This document shows, one piece after another, positions 42,939-50,840 of a stretch of DNA of 64,000 nt. The stretch lies in NCBI RefSeq assembly GCF_014647975.1, contig NZ_BMQF01000009.1, forward strand, positions 1 through 64,000. The letters run 5' to 3'. Every line of letters starts with the position of its first letter. Positions within the stretch are counted from its first letter, which is position 1. Made by a program: the position numbers and the translations under genes. Source of the stretch: Streptomyces fumigatiscleroticus. Its GTDB lineage: Bacteria; Actinomycetota; Actinomycetes; Streptomycetales; Streptomycetaceae. The notes under the pieces were generated by a model. That model saw nothing but the letters and a program-made list of their open reading frames with translations. It had not been told where the DNA came from and ran no database searches.

Positions 42939-42980
42939 TGAGTTGCCACCGAGCCGGACGCCCGGGCAGGGTCCGCGACC

Positions 42981-43529
42981 ATGGAGTTCTTCTGCTACCA
43001 CCGCGACCGGGCGGGCTCCCTTCAGCTGCGCGACGAGCTGCTGGAGGAGCACTGGTCCTACATGGACCGGTTCTCGGCCGAGATGATCGCCCGCGGCCCG
43101 ACCCTCGCCGGTGACGGCGACACACCCACCGGCAGCGTGCACATCATCGACCTGCCGGATCCCGCCGCCGCCCGCGCGTTCGCCTTCGACGAGCCGGGCT
43201 ACCAGGCCGGCGTCTACCGTGACGTGCTGCTGCGCCGGTGGCGCAACGTGCTGGGGCGCACCATGTGGGAGTTCCCCGGCGGCCGGGACGGCGGCAACCG
43301 GTACCTGGTGCTCGGCCTCGGCTCCGGCCCGGCCGCCGACCTCGACGCGCCCCGTGGCCGGGACGAGCTGATCGCGTACGGACCGCTGCTGTCCGACGAC
43401 GGCACCGCCTGGCTCGGAACGGCGGCGCTGGTCCGGGCCCCGGACCCGGACACGGCCCGCGCCGTGCTGACCCCGCACCGCCATGCCTGTGTCGAGGTCC
43501 ACGACTGGCAGTTCGGCGGACGGCGGTAG
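42981..43529 (+). CDS. tandem YciI-like protein
   Basis: 182 residues from ATG 42981. The first half is a YciI domain (EHWSYMDRFSAEMIARGPTL, then GSVHIIDLPDPAAARAFAFD), and the second half repeats the pattern (GRDELIAYGPLLSDDGTAWL, then GTAALVRAPDPDTARAVL). So two ferredoxin-like YciI units are fused, which would mimic the homodimer of single-domain members. The His-Asp active pair of classical YciI is only partly kept (EEHW in the first unit). Function unknown; it may share the MFS transcript. Confidence 0.8.
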   Translation: MEFFCYHRDRAGSLQLRDELLEEHWSYMDRFSAEMIARGPTLAGDGDTPTGSVHIIDLPDPAAARAFAFDEPGYQAGVYRDVLLRRWRNVLGRTMWEFPGGRDGGNRYLVLGLGSGPAADLDAPRGRDELIAYGPLLSDDGTAWLGTAALVRAPDPDTARAVLTPHRHACVEVHDWQFGGRR

Positions 43530-43643
43530 CCGGACGCCGGGGCGGGCGGCGGGAAGCGGACCGCTCCGCCCGTCCCCGCCCCGGCGGGCCGGCCGGAGCG
43601 GAGACGGGCGCCGTGCCGCGCCGCCCCCTGCGGGCGGGCCCGC

Positions 43644-43976
43644 CTACGCGCCGGCGGGGGCGGCCTGCTGCACCACCTCGAACGACCACAGCGTGGACCC
43701 GCTCGCCGCCGGCTTGGAACCCGTACCGCCCTCCTGGCCACCGCCCTGGTGGGCGGCCTTCATCGGACCCTCGAGCCAGGCCTGGAAGGACTCTTCGTCA
43801 CGCCAGCGCGTGTAGACGAGGTAGGTGTCGGTGCCCTCGACCGGCCGGAGGAGCTCGAACCACTCGAAGCCGTCGGAGTTCTCCACGGCGTGGGCACGCG
43901 AGGCGAAGCGCTTCTCCAGCGTCTCCCGCTGCTCGGCGGGGACGGTCAGCACATTGATTTTTACGATGCTAGGCAC
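43644..43976 (-). CDS. ABM-domain protein (HmoB/IsdG-like), 5' end at an integration site
   Basis: 110 residues from GTG 43976-43974 with GAGAGG upstream on the minus strand. The antibiotic-biosynthesis-monooxygenase fold is clear: IVKINVLTVPAEQRETLEKR, FEWFELLRPVEGTDTYLVYT, RWRDEESFQAWLEGPMKAAH. Close relatives include haem-degrading monooxygenases. The start codon directly abuts the integrase ATG (43977). Codons 2-8 include CCT, GTA, AAA and AAT, which are unlike the rest of the gene, so this first piece probably came with the inserted element. Confidence 0.82.
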   Translation of the reverse strand: MPSIVKINVLTVPAEQRETLEKRFASRAHAVENSDGFEWFELLRPVEGTDTYLVYTRWRDEESFQAWLEGPMKAAHQGGGQEGGTGSKPAASGSTLWSFEVVQQAAPAGA

Positions 43977-43980
43977 ATGA
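43930..43980. mobile_element. attL: junction of chromosome and integrated element
   Basis: The large serine integrase begins at 43977, and the host ABM gene begins at 43976 on the other strand with no base between them. An AT-rich patch (43953-43973) holds the first ABM codons; beyond it the ABM gene has normal GC-ending codons. I infer the crossover near 43943-43960, inside codons about 6-11. The exact 2-bp core cannot be seen without attB. Confidence 0.6.
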
Positions 43981-45656
43981 CACCTCTCACAGAACGGGGC
44001 CCCGGCTGGACCCCTGACCTGGACCATGTGCGTGCAGTCTCCTACATCCGGCAGTCCAAGAAGCGTGAGGACGACAGCAAGTCGTCGCCGGAAGCCCAGC
44101 TCACGAAGTGCGAAGCCCTGATCACCGCAAAGGGCTGGGACAACGCCGGGCACTTCGCCGACGTCGGTAAGTCCGGCTGGGACCCGAACGTCGTCCGCCC
44201 GGAGTTCGAGGAGATGATGGCCGCCGTCCGGGCCGGTCACGTTGACGCGGTGGTCGTGTTCTCCCTCTCGCGGCTCACTCGTCAGGGTGCACTGGAAGCG
44301 ATGCTGATCAACGACGAGCTTGCCAAGCACGGCGTCCTGCTCGTGTCTGTCGAAGAGCCGTACCTTGACACCTCGACCCCGATGGGCGTCGCGATCTTCG
44401 GCCTGATCGCTGCGCTCGCCCAGCAGGAATCCGACATGAAGTCGGCGTACATCACGGCGACCAAGGAGACCTTGCGGGCAGCCGGCTCGCACGTTTCGGG
44501 CATGGCCCCGTACGGCTTCCAGTCCACCCGCGAGGCACGCGGCGAACTGGTCGTCGTGAAGCTCGTCCCCGACCCTGCCGAAGCCCCGCACGTCCGCGAC
44601 ATGGCGGCCTGGGCAACCGACGGCGTGGCCGCGTCAGCCATCGCGCGCAAGCTCAACGAGTCCGGCGTCCCGACCAAGGCCGCCGACATGACGGCTCGTG
44701 TCGCCGCCCGGCGGGCACGCGGGAAGTCCGACCCGCTGGAGCGGACCTCATGGACATCGTCGACGGTGCTGCGGATACTCCGTGACCCGCGCCTCGCCGG
44801 ATACGCCGCCGAACGCCAGGGCACCAAGCGCGTCATTCTCCGCGATGACACCGGCGCACCGCTGGTCGCGCACGAGCCGATCGTCCCGGCTGATGACTGG
44901 TGGCGGCTTCAGGACGTGCTCGACGGCCGGACGCCGGCGGTCAAGCAGGGCGGGCGCTCGGTCCCGTCGCTCCTCGGCGGCGCTGGGATGTTGTTCTGCG
45001 GCGTGTGCGGCTCCGTCATGGTCACCGACCGGCGGAACGGGAAGCAGCTCTACCGCTGCAACCGGGCGCAGTCCGGCGCCGTCCCCGGACACGGCGGCCT
45101 AGCCATCGACATGGCCACGACCGACGACGTCGTTACCCGTCGCGTGTGGACACGGCTCGCTGCGATGGACCCCGAGGACCCCGCCGACGTCGCCTGGCTC
45201 GATGAGGCCGCCCGTCGGTCCGCCGCCCAGCAGGACACGTCCGAGCGGGTCGCCGAGCTGGCCGCAGCCCGCGCGGAGCTGGAACACGTCCGCGAAGCGC
45301 TGCGGACGCTGTACGCCGACCGGCAAGCCAGGCTGTACGCGGGCAGCGTCGGCGACCGAATGTTCCGCGACTCCGTCGAACGACTCACCGCGCACGAGGC
45401 CCGCACCGCCGGGCGCGTCGCCGAGCTGGAAGCGGCCGACACTGACGCGGTCGCGATTCCGGCGGAGTGGACGGACCCCGGTAAGGACCCGATCGGACCG
45501 GGGTCGACCTGGGCGGGCCGGGAGCTCGCGGAGCGGCGAGAGTTCCTGGCGTTCTTCGTCGACCGCGTGACCGTGGCGAAGTCCATCGGGCGCGGACGGA
45601 ACGCCAACACGGCCGAACGCGTGTCGGTGCACTGGGCGGAAGCACCGTCCAGCTGA
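43977..45656 (+). CDS. int: large serine integrase (phage-type site-specific recombinase)
   Basis: 559 residues from ATG 43977. The resolvase catalytic domain has nucleophile Ser27 in VRAVSYIRQSKKRE and the Arg/Ser motif VVFSLSRLTRQGALEAM. The recombinase domain (about 170-290) starts with GSHVSGMAPYGFQ. The zinc ribbon includes LFCGVCGSVMVTDRR and YRCNRAQS. A coiled coil (VAELAAARAELEHVREAL) regulates synapsis, as in phiC31/TG1-type integrases. It integrates phage or plasmid DNA at attB, here at the 5' end of the ABM gene. No excisionase (RDF) is visible. Its promoter and ribosome site must lie inside the ABM coding region. Confidence 0.93.
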   Translation: MTPLTERGPGWTPDLDHVRAVSYIRQSKKREDDSKSSPEAQLTKCEALITAKGWDNAGHFADVGKSGWDPNVVRPEFEEMMAAVRAGHVDAVVVFSLSRLTRQGALEAMLINDELAKHGVLLVSVEEPYLDTSTPMGVAIFGLIAALAQQESDMKSAYITATKETLRAAGSHVSGMAPYGFQSTREARGELVVVKLVPDPAEAPHVRDMAAWATDGVAASAIARKLNESGVPTKAADMTARVAARRARGKSDPLERTSWTSSTVLRILRDPRLAGYAAERQGTKRVILRDDTGAPLVAHEPIVPADDWWRLQDVLDGRTPAVKQGGRSVPSLLGGAGMLFCGVCGSVMVTDRRNGKQLYRCNRAQSGAVPGHGGLAIDMATTDDVVTRRVWTRLAAMDPEDPADVAWLDEAARRSAAQQDTSERVAELAAARAELEHVREALRTLYADRQARLYAGSVGDRMFRDSVERLTAHEARTAGRVAELEAADTDAVAIPAEWTDPGKDPIGPGSTWAGRELAERREFLAFFVDRVTVAKSIGRGRNANTAERVSVHWAEAPSS

Positions 45657-45692
45657 CGACCGAGGGGCGGCGTTCCGGAGTGATGGTCCCGG

Positions 45693-45857
45693 GGCGTCGC
45701 CGTCGTCTACGCGCCCGGGCTCGCGTTCGGTGCCGAACACGACAACTTCCCTGCGCTCTCGGAGCCCGCATTGCCCTGGCGCGAGTCGTCCCAGCTGGAT
45801 GACGACCTCCAGCCGGCTGGCCTGTCACCGCTGGGTTTCGCCCCGGCGAGTGGCTGA
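45693..45857 (+). pseudogene. 3' remnant of an unidentified element gene
   Basis: An uninterrupted frame from 45693 to TGA 45857 reads GVAVVYAPGLAFGAEHDNFP, then LSEPALPWRESSQLDDDLQP and LSPLGFAPASG. The composition is that of a real protein, but a stop (45681-45683) lies just upstream and there is no start codon. It is the tail of a gene whose front was deleted behind the integrase. Family not recognised. Confidence 0.5.
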
Positions 45858-45927
45858 CGCCACTACTTTGCTGGTCCACTTCGTGGGACTTCCCGAGCAG
45901 AAGCCGGGTTGCTGGCCCACTTAGCAA

Positions 45928-46449
45928 GTGTCCGCGTGTGGCTCGCGCGGGCGGTCCTTTCCAGAGGGATGGCAGGGGTACGGCCTCGGGGGCGCGGCGA
46001 CTGGATGCGCGGCGGCTCCGGGGCCGTCGGCAGGCCCAGCGCCGTGGGAGGACGCGGGCGAGGACCCGAGCGACGCCCTCCGAGCGTGTCTCAAGCCCAA
46101 GGCCGAGCGGGAGGCGAAAGCCAAGAAGGCCGCCAAGCCGAAGGCGACCAAGCGCACTGAGCCGACGAAGGTCTTCGCCGCCGCGCACAACGCGGAGGCC
46201 GCCGCAGCGATCCCCGGCGTGCGCTGGGCCTCCGTCGTCCGCGCGACCGGCGCGCTGACCGCGTTCGTGAACTGCGCCGAGTACGGCCTGGTCGACGCTG
46301 CCGACAAGTGGATGGCTTTCTGCGTGACGCACGACGAGCACGAGTTCCACCCGACGCACCGCGACGCCTGGACGGCTCGCCGCCGCTCGGTCGACTGGTG
46401 CTCGGGATGCCGCGCCACCGCCGCGAAGGGCGAAGAGGGGGCCGAGTGA
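45928..46449 (+). CDS. element-borne hypothetical protein, possibly 5'-truncated
   Basis: Open from GTG 45928 to TGA 46449 (173 residues), but the first 45 residues look random; credible protein begins near DAGEDPSDALRACLKPKAER (about 46060). A Lys/Ala-rich stretch (AKAKKAAKPKATKR) leads to a folded part, VFAAAHNAEAAAAIPGVRW, with CVTHDEHEFHPTHRDAW and VDWCSGCRATAAK. The Cys and His residues could make a zinc site. It overlaps the next gene as GTGA, so the two were one operon of the integrated element. Confidence 0.5.
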   Translation: MSACGSRGRSFPEGWQGYGLGGAATGCAAAPGPSAGPAPWEDAGEDPSDALRACLKPKAEREAKAKKAAKPKATKRTEPTKVFAAAHNAEAAAAIPGVRWASVVRATGALTAFVNCAEYGLVDAADKWMAFCVTHDEHEFHPTHRDAWTARRRSVDWCSGCRATAAKGEEGAE

Positions 46450-46685
46450 CCGTCTTCGACTTCTCGCGGGTCCGCGTCACCCGCCACGCTTGGGACGCGA
46501 TGAAGCGCCGGGACGTCGCACCGGAGGACCTCGCCGATGTACTCAGCGCGCCGGAGATACGCGAGCCGCACAAGGGCCGCACGCGGTTGGTCCGGGGCCC
46601 GGTGTGCCCGCCGGGCGGGTGTGTCCGGCCCGTTCCGGGCACCGGTGGCCCCGACGCGGCCGCGGTTGTCAGACCCTTCTCCTAG
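46446..46685 (+). pseudogene. DUF4258-like gene, 3' part replaced
   Basis: GTG 46446 overlaps the previous stop. VRVTRHAWDAMKRRDVAPED and LADVLSAPEIREPHKGRTRL have the His and the Met-x2-Arg helix of DUF4258 (toxin-like small proteins). After RLVRG the family continues with two beta strands. Here the frame turns into PVCPPGGCVRPVPGTGG and ends at 46685. The gene is cut at about 46600, probably where the element meets deleted or chromosomal DNA. Confidence 0.55.
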
Positions 46686-46695
46686 GGTGGCCGTC

Positions 46696-47214
46696 ATGAG
46701 CGACGCAGAGGTGCAGAGGGTGAAGCTGGTGCCGTGGGCGGAGGGCGACTTCTGGCTGCTGAGCAGGACCAACGCCCCGGAGATGACGGAGCACTTGGGC
46801 GGTCCGGAGAGCGAGGAGAAGCTGGCCGCTCGCCACCGCCGCTATGTCGAGCTCCGGGAGCGGGGGCGGATGTACCGGGTCACACTGGCGTCCAGCGGCG
46901 AGACGGTCGGCTCGATCGGTTTCTGGGAACGGCAGTGGCGCGACGACACGGTCTGGGAGACCGGGTGGGGCGTGCTGCCCGAGTTCCAGGGCCGGGGGCT
47001 GGCGACCGACGCGGCCCGCGCTGTCGTCGCGGTGGCGCGGTCGGCCGGAGTGCACCGGTGTCTGCACGCGTTCCCCGGAGCGGAGCACGCCGCGTCGAAC
47101 GCGGTCTGCCGCGGCGCGGGGTTCGCCTGGCTCGGCACCGTGCGGTTCGAGTACCCCAAGGGCCACTGGATGACGTCCAACGACTGGCGGTTCGACCTCG
47201 CGGCCGATGTCTGA
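46696..47214 (+). CDS. GNAT N-acetyltransferase
   Basis: 172 residues from ATG 46696. TAGGGT at 46683-46688 lies 7 nt before the ATG, which suggests a leaderless transcript; no ribosome site is present. RimJ/RimL-type GNAT: VKLVPWAEGDFWLLSRTNAP, GSIGFWERQWRDDTVWETGW, GVLPEFQGRGLATDAARAVV (acetyl-CoA loop Q-G-R-G-L-A) and GAEHAASNAVCRGAGFAWLG. The substrate is unknown. It may be chromosomal cargo at the right edge of the integrated element or ordinary host DNA. Confidence 0.88.
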   Translation: MSDAEVQRVKLVPWAEGDFWLLSRTNAPEMTEHLGGPESEEKLAARHRRYVELRERGRMYRVTLASSGETVGSIGFWERQWRDDTVWETGWGVLPEFQGRGLATDAARAVVAVARSAGVHRCLHAFPGAEHAASNAVCRGAGFAWLGTVRFEYPKGHWMTSNDWRFDLAADV

Positions 47215-47281
47215 GCTCTTCTTCGTGGACGGGGCCGAGAAGCACGTCGGGTGAGGGATTCAGGAAGTTCGGTCTTCAATG

Positions 47282-47322
47282 TTGACGCGGTCTCGCGGCG
47301 CCTCCACATTACCTATTGGTAG
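47282..47322 (+). promoter_or_regulatory. possible promoter of the lipase gene
   Basis: TTGACG at 47282-47287 is followed 19 nt later by CATTAC, next to the short dyad TACC-TATT-GGTA (47310-47321). The region is AT-rich for this genome. It would give a leader of about 180 nt before the lipase start at 47500. Weak evidence. Confidence 0.3.
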
Positions 47323-47499
47323 AACCGAGAAGTAACCCCGAGTCCGGTCCTCCGCGGTCGTCGCCGTGCGCGCTCCTCGCCCACGGCCCGGCCGTCGGCA
47401 CTTCCCCCTGCTCGAGCCGCTGCATTCTCGTCATCCAGTACGCCGTGCGGGCACCGCCGTGCCCGCACGCCCGCGTCCGCCTCCGAGAAGAGAGAGCAC

Positions 47500-48372
47500 A
47501 TGCCGATGCATGCCCTGCGTAGTGTCATGACCGCGACAGTCGCCGCCGTGGGCGCGCTGGCCCTCGGCCTCACCGGTGCCCCGGCACACGCCGCGGACAC
47601 CCTGGACTACGTCGCCCTCGGCGACAGTTACAGTGCCGGCTCGGGCGTCCTGCCCGTGGACGTCACCAACCTGCTGTGTCTGCGGTCCACCGCGAACTAC
47701 CCGCATGTCATCGCCGCCCGGACCGGCGCCCGCCTGAAGGACGTCACCTGCGGCGCGGCCCAGACCAAGGACTTCACCCAGGCCCAGTACCCGACAGTCG
47801 CGCCCCAGGTGAACGCCCTCGGCCCGGAGACCGACCTGGTGACGCTGACGATCGGCGGCAACGACAACGGCACCTTCATCAACGCCATCACCGCCTGCGG
47901 CACCGCGGGGATCCTCAGCGGCGGCAAGGGCAGCCCCTGCAAGGACCGGCACGGCACCTCCTTCGACGACGAGATAGAGGCGAACACCTATCCCGCGCTG
48001 AGAGCCGCCCTCCAGAGCGTCCGCGCCAAGGCGCCGGGCGCCCGTGTGGCGGCCCTGGGCTACCCGTGGATCATGCCGGCCACCGCCGACGCGTCCTGCT
48101 TCGCGAAGCTGCCGATCGCCTCCGGCGACGTGCCCTATCTCCGCGGCATCCAGGCTCATCTCAACGCCGTCGTCCAGCGCGCCGCCGCGGAGACCGGTGC
48201 CACCTTCGTGGACTTCTCCCAGGCGTCCGAGGGCCACGACGCGTGCAAGGCCGCCGGCACCCGGTGGATCGAGCCGCTGCTCTTCGGCAACAGCATCGTC
48301 CCCGTCCACCCCAACGCCCTCGGCGAGCAGCGCATGGCCCAGCGGACCATGAGCGTCCTGGGGCTGGGCTGA
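47500..48372 (+). CDS. secreted SGNH/GDSL lipase
   Basis: 290 residues from ATG 47500 with GAGAAGAGAGAG upstream. The signal peptide (LRSVMTATVAAVGALALGLT) is cleaved near AHAAD. The four SGNH blocks are present: YVALGDSYSAGSG with nucleophile Ser, the Gly of TCGAAQTKDF, LTIGGNDNGTF with Asn, and SIVPVHPNALGEQRMAQ with the Asp/His end modified to V-H-P-N. Several cysteine pairs are expected. The closest known relatives are secreted Streptomyces lipases such as SCO1725, which act on acyl esters outside the cell. Confidence 0.9.
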   Translation: MPMHALRSVMTATVAAVGALALGLTGAPAHAADTLDYVALGDSYSAGSGVLPVDVTNLLCLRSTANYPHVIAARTGARLKDVTCGAAQTKDFTQAQYPTVAPQVNALGPETDLVTLTIGGNDNGTFINAITACGTAGILSGGKGSPCKDRHGTSFDDEIEANTYPALRAALQSVRAKAPGARVAALGYPWIMPATADASCFAKLPIASGDVPYLRGIQAHLNAVVQRAAAETGATFVDFSQASEGHDACKAAGTRWIEPLLFGNSIVPVHPNALGEQRMAQRTMSVLGLG

Positions 48373-48654
48373 CCCGGACGGCGGCTGCCGCGCCACCGCC
48401 CCCGGACGGCCGCCCGCATCCGCTGCCCGTCGGCCGACGCGCCGGCGGGCACCGGACGTACCCCGGTCCGCTTGTTCCTGTCCTGTGTTGATCTGTCGCT
48501 ATCCTGCGCTGAGGAAGGCGCCGCGCGCACGGCCCCTCCGGCTGCCCCGGCCGGTTCCTCCGTGACCGTACATGCCGCCGCAACACCGCCTTCGCAAAGA
48601 CCGAACATCATTGATCAGCGGTCCGTACGTCGAGAAGCGCGTCAGGAGCTGCAC

Positions 48655-49905
48655 ATGGCCATCAGCCGCAGGACCCTGCTCACCGCGGGTGCCGGCATGG
48701 GACTCCTCACGGCCTGCGGGTCGAACACCGGACGCGGCGACGGCAACGGCGGTTCGGGGCCGCGGTTGTCGCACTGGTACCACCAGTACGGCGAGGCGGG
48801 CACCGAACAGGCCGTGAAACGGTACGCCGCGGCCTACACCGAGGCCGACGTCAGCGTGCAGTGGCGGCCCGGCAACTACGACCAGCAGACCGCCGCCGCC
48901 CTGCTCACCGACTCCGGCCCGGACGTCTTCGAGGGAAGTCCCACCCTCGACCAGATCCAGGGCGGCCAGGTGGCCGACCTCACCGATCTGCTCGACGGCG
49001 TCAAGGACGACATCAACCCGGCGGTGCTTCAGCCGAAGACGTACGACGGCAGGATCTGGGGCATCCCGCAGGTCGTCGACGTGCAGTTGCTCTACTACCG
49101 CAAGAGCCTGCTGGCGGACGCGGGCGTGGAGCCGCCGGCCACGCTGGACGAACTCGTGGACGCGGCAGCGGAACTGACCACCAAGAAGGTCAAGGGCCTC
49201 TTCCTCGGCAACGACGGCGGCGCGGGTGTCCTCGGCGGCACCCCCCTGTACGCGGCCGGACTCAGCCTCGTCACCGACGACGGCACGGTGGGCTTCGACG
49301 ATCCGGCCGCCGCCCGCACCCTGGGCAAGCTGCACCGGCTCCACGCCGACGGCTCCCTCCTCCTCGGGGCGCCCGCCGACTGGTCGGACCCCTCCGCCTT
49401 CGTCCAGGGCCTGACCGCCGTGCAGTGGTCCGGCCTGTGGGCGCTGCCCCAGGTGCGGAAGGAACTCGGCGACGACTTCGGCGTACTGCCGTTCCCGAAG
49501 GACGGCGATTCCGGCCGGCCCTCGGTCCCCGTCGGCGCGTACGGTGCCGTCGTCAGCGCCCGCAGCAAGCACCGCGAGGCCGCCGAGGAGTACGTGAAGT
49601 GGCTGTGGGTCGACCGCACCGACTACCAGGAGGACTTCGCCCTCTCCTACGGCTTCCACATCCCCTCCCGCCTCTCCCTGGCGAAGAAGGCGGAGAAACT
49701 GAAGGAGGGCGCGGCGGCCGACGCCGTCCGCTTCACCACCGACCACGGCTACGCCCAGCCGCTGCGGTGGACGCCGGCGAGCCAGACCGCCTACCAGGAC
49801 GCGCTGAGCCGCATCATCAAGGGCGGAGCCGACCCGGAGCGCGAGCTGAGGACGGTCGTACGCGAGGTGAGGGCCGAACTCGACCGGGTCGAGAAGAAGC
49901 CGTGA
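48655..49905 (+). CDS. sugar ABC transporter substrate-binding lipoprotein
   Basis: 416 residues from ATG 48655 with AGGAGCT upstream. The signal combines a twin-arginine start (ISRRTLLTAGAGMGLL) with lipobox TACG, Cys21. The SBP_bac_1 fold is clear: SHWYHQYGEAGTEQAVKRYA, VSVQWRPGNYDQQTAAALLT, IWGIPQVVDVQLLYYRKSLL. These proteins bind oligosaccharides or glycerol phosphodiesters. The gene starts a three-gene operon with two permeases. As usual in Streptomyces, no ATPase is included, and a shared MsiK-type ATPase probably serves it. Confidence 0.9.
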   Translation: MAISRRTLLTAGAGMGLLTACGSNTGRGDGNGGSGPRLSHWYHQYGEAGTEQAVKRYAAAYTEADVSVQWRPGNYDQQTAAALLTDSGPDVFEGSPTLDQIQGGQVADLTDLLDGVKDDINPAVLQPKTYDGRIWGIPQVVDVQLLYYRKSLLADAGVEPPATLDELVDAAAELTTKKVKGLFLGNDGGAGVLGGTPLYAAGLSLVTDDGTVGFDDPAAARTLGKLHRLHADGSLLLGAPADWSDPSAFVQGLTAVQWSGLWALPQVRKELGDDFGVLPFPKDGDSGRPSVPVGAYGAVVSARSKHREAAEEYVKWLWVDRTDYQEDFALSYGFHIPSRLSLAKKAEKLKEGAAADAVRFTTDHGYAQPLRWTPASQTAYQDALSRIIKGGADPERELRTVVREVRAELDRVEKKP

Positions 49906-50840
49906 CCGGCGCCCGGCAGGCCGGCGGCGACCGGAGCCGGGACCGGCGCAGGGCGCTGTGGTTCTGGGTCTTCGTCGGGCCTTTCGCGGCCGGCACCGCC
50001 CTGTTCACGTACGTTCCGCTGCTGTGGAGCGCCGGCCTCAGCTTCTTCGACGCCCGTAACACCGTCACCCCCACCGACTTCGTCGGCCTGGACAACTACA
50101 CGGCGGTGCTGACCGACGACGCGTTCCTCGACAGCCTGGGCACCTTCGCCCTCTTCACCGCGTTCATCGTGCCCGCGACCTACGCGCTCTCCCTCGCCCT
50201 GGCGCTGATGGTCAACCGGGTGCGCCGCGCACAGGCCTTCTTCCGGTCGGTGTTCTTCCTGCCGGCCGCGTGCAGTTATGTCGTGGCCGCGCTGATCTGG
50301 AAGATGTCGCTCTTCAGCGGGGTGCGGTTCGGGCTCGCCAACACCGTGCTGGGCTGGTTCGGCGCCGACCCGGTTCCCTGGCTGGCGACCACCCACCCGC
50401 CCTGGTACTGGCTGGTGATCGTCACGGTCAGGCTGTGGCTCCAGGCCGGCTTCTACATGGTGCTGTTCCTCGCCGGGCTCCAGCGCATCGATCCCGTGCT
50501 GTACGAGGCCGCCGCCGTGGACGGGGCCCGGCCCGGCTGGCAGGTGCTGCGCACCATCACCCTGCCGCAGCTGCGCGCCACCTCGGTCGCCGTCGTCCTG
50601 CTCCTGGTCATCAACGCCTTCCAGGCCTTCGACGAGTTCTACAACCTGCTCTCCGACGCCCGCGGCTACCCGCCCTACGCCCGCCCGCCGCTGGTGTACC
50701 TCTACTACACGGCCCTGGGACAGGGGCAGAACCTCGGGGTCGGCAGCGCGGGCGCGGTCGTGCTGGCGCTCGTCATCGCCGTGGTGACGGTGGGGCAGGC
50801 GCGCTGGCTCCGGCTGGGAAGGAGCGACGCCGATGGATGA
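49902..50840 (+). CDS. sugar ABC transporter permease (first)
   Basis: 312 residues from GTG 49902, overlapping the binding-protein stop (GTGA). MalF-like with six core helices: WVFVGPFAAGTALFTYVPLL, GTFALFTAFIVPATYALSLA. The cytoplasmic EAA loop is YEAAAVDGARPGWQVLRTIT, which docks on the ATPase. It forms a heterodimeric channel with the next gene product. Start and family are secure; the sugar is unknown. Confidence 0.92.
   Translation: MTGARQAGGDRSRDRRRALWFWVFVGPFAAGTALFTYVPLLWSAGLSFFDARNTVTPTDFVGLDNYTAVLTDDAFLDSLGTFALFTAFIVPATYALSLALALMVNRVRRAQAFFRSVFFLPAACSYVVAALIWKMSLFSGVRFGLANTVLGWFGADPVPWLATTHPPWYWLVIVTVRLWLQAGFYMVLFLAGLQRIDPVLYEAAAVDGARPGWQVLRTITLPQLRATSVAVVLLLVINAFQAFDEFYNLLSDARGYPPYARPPLVYLYYTALGQGQNLGVGSAGAVVLALVIAVVTVGQARWLRLGRSDADG

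Noticed and set aside
45730..45924. 64-codon plus-strand frame in the integrated element
   Set aside because: It overlaps the better, protein-like fragment 45693-45857 in another frame and has no ribosome site or motif.
46600..46660. attR at the GTGTGCCCGCC/GGGCGGGTGTG inverted repeat
   Set aside because: It coincides with the break in the DUF4258-like gene, but it shares no visible core with the attL region, so I did not annotate it as attR.
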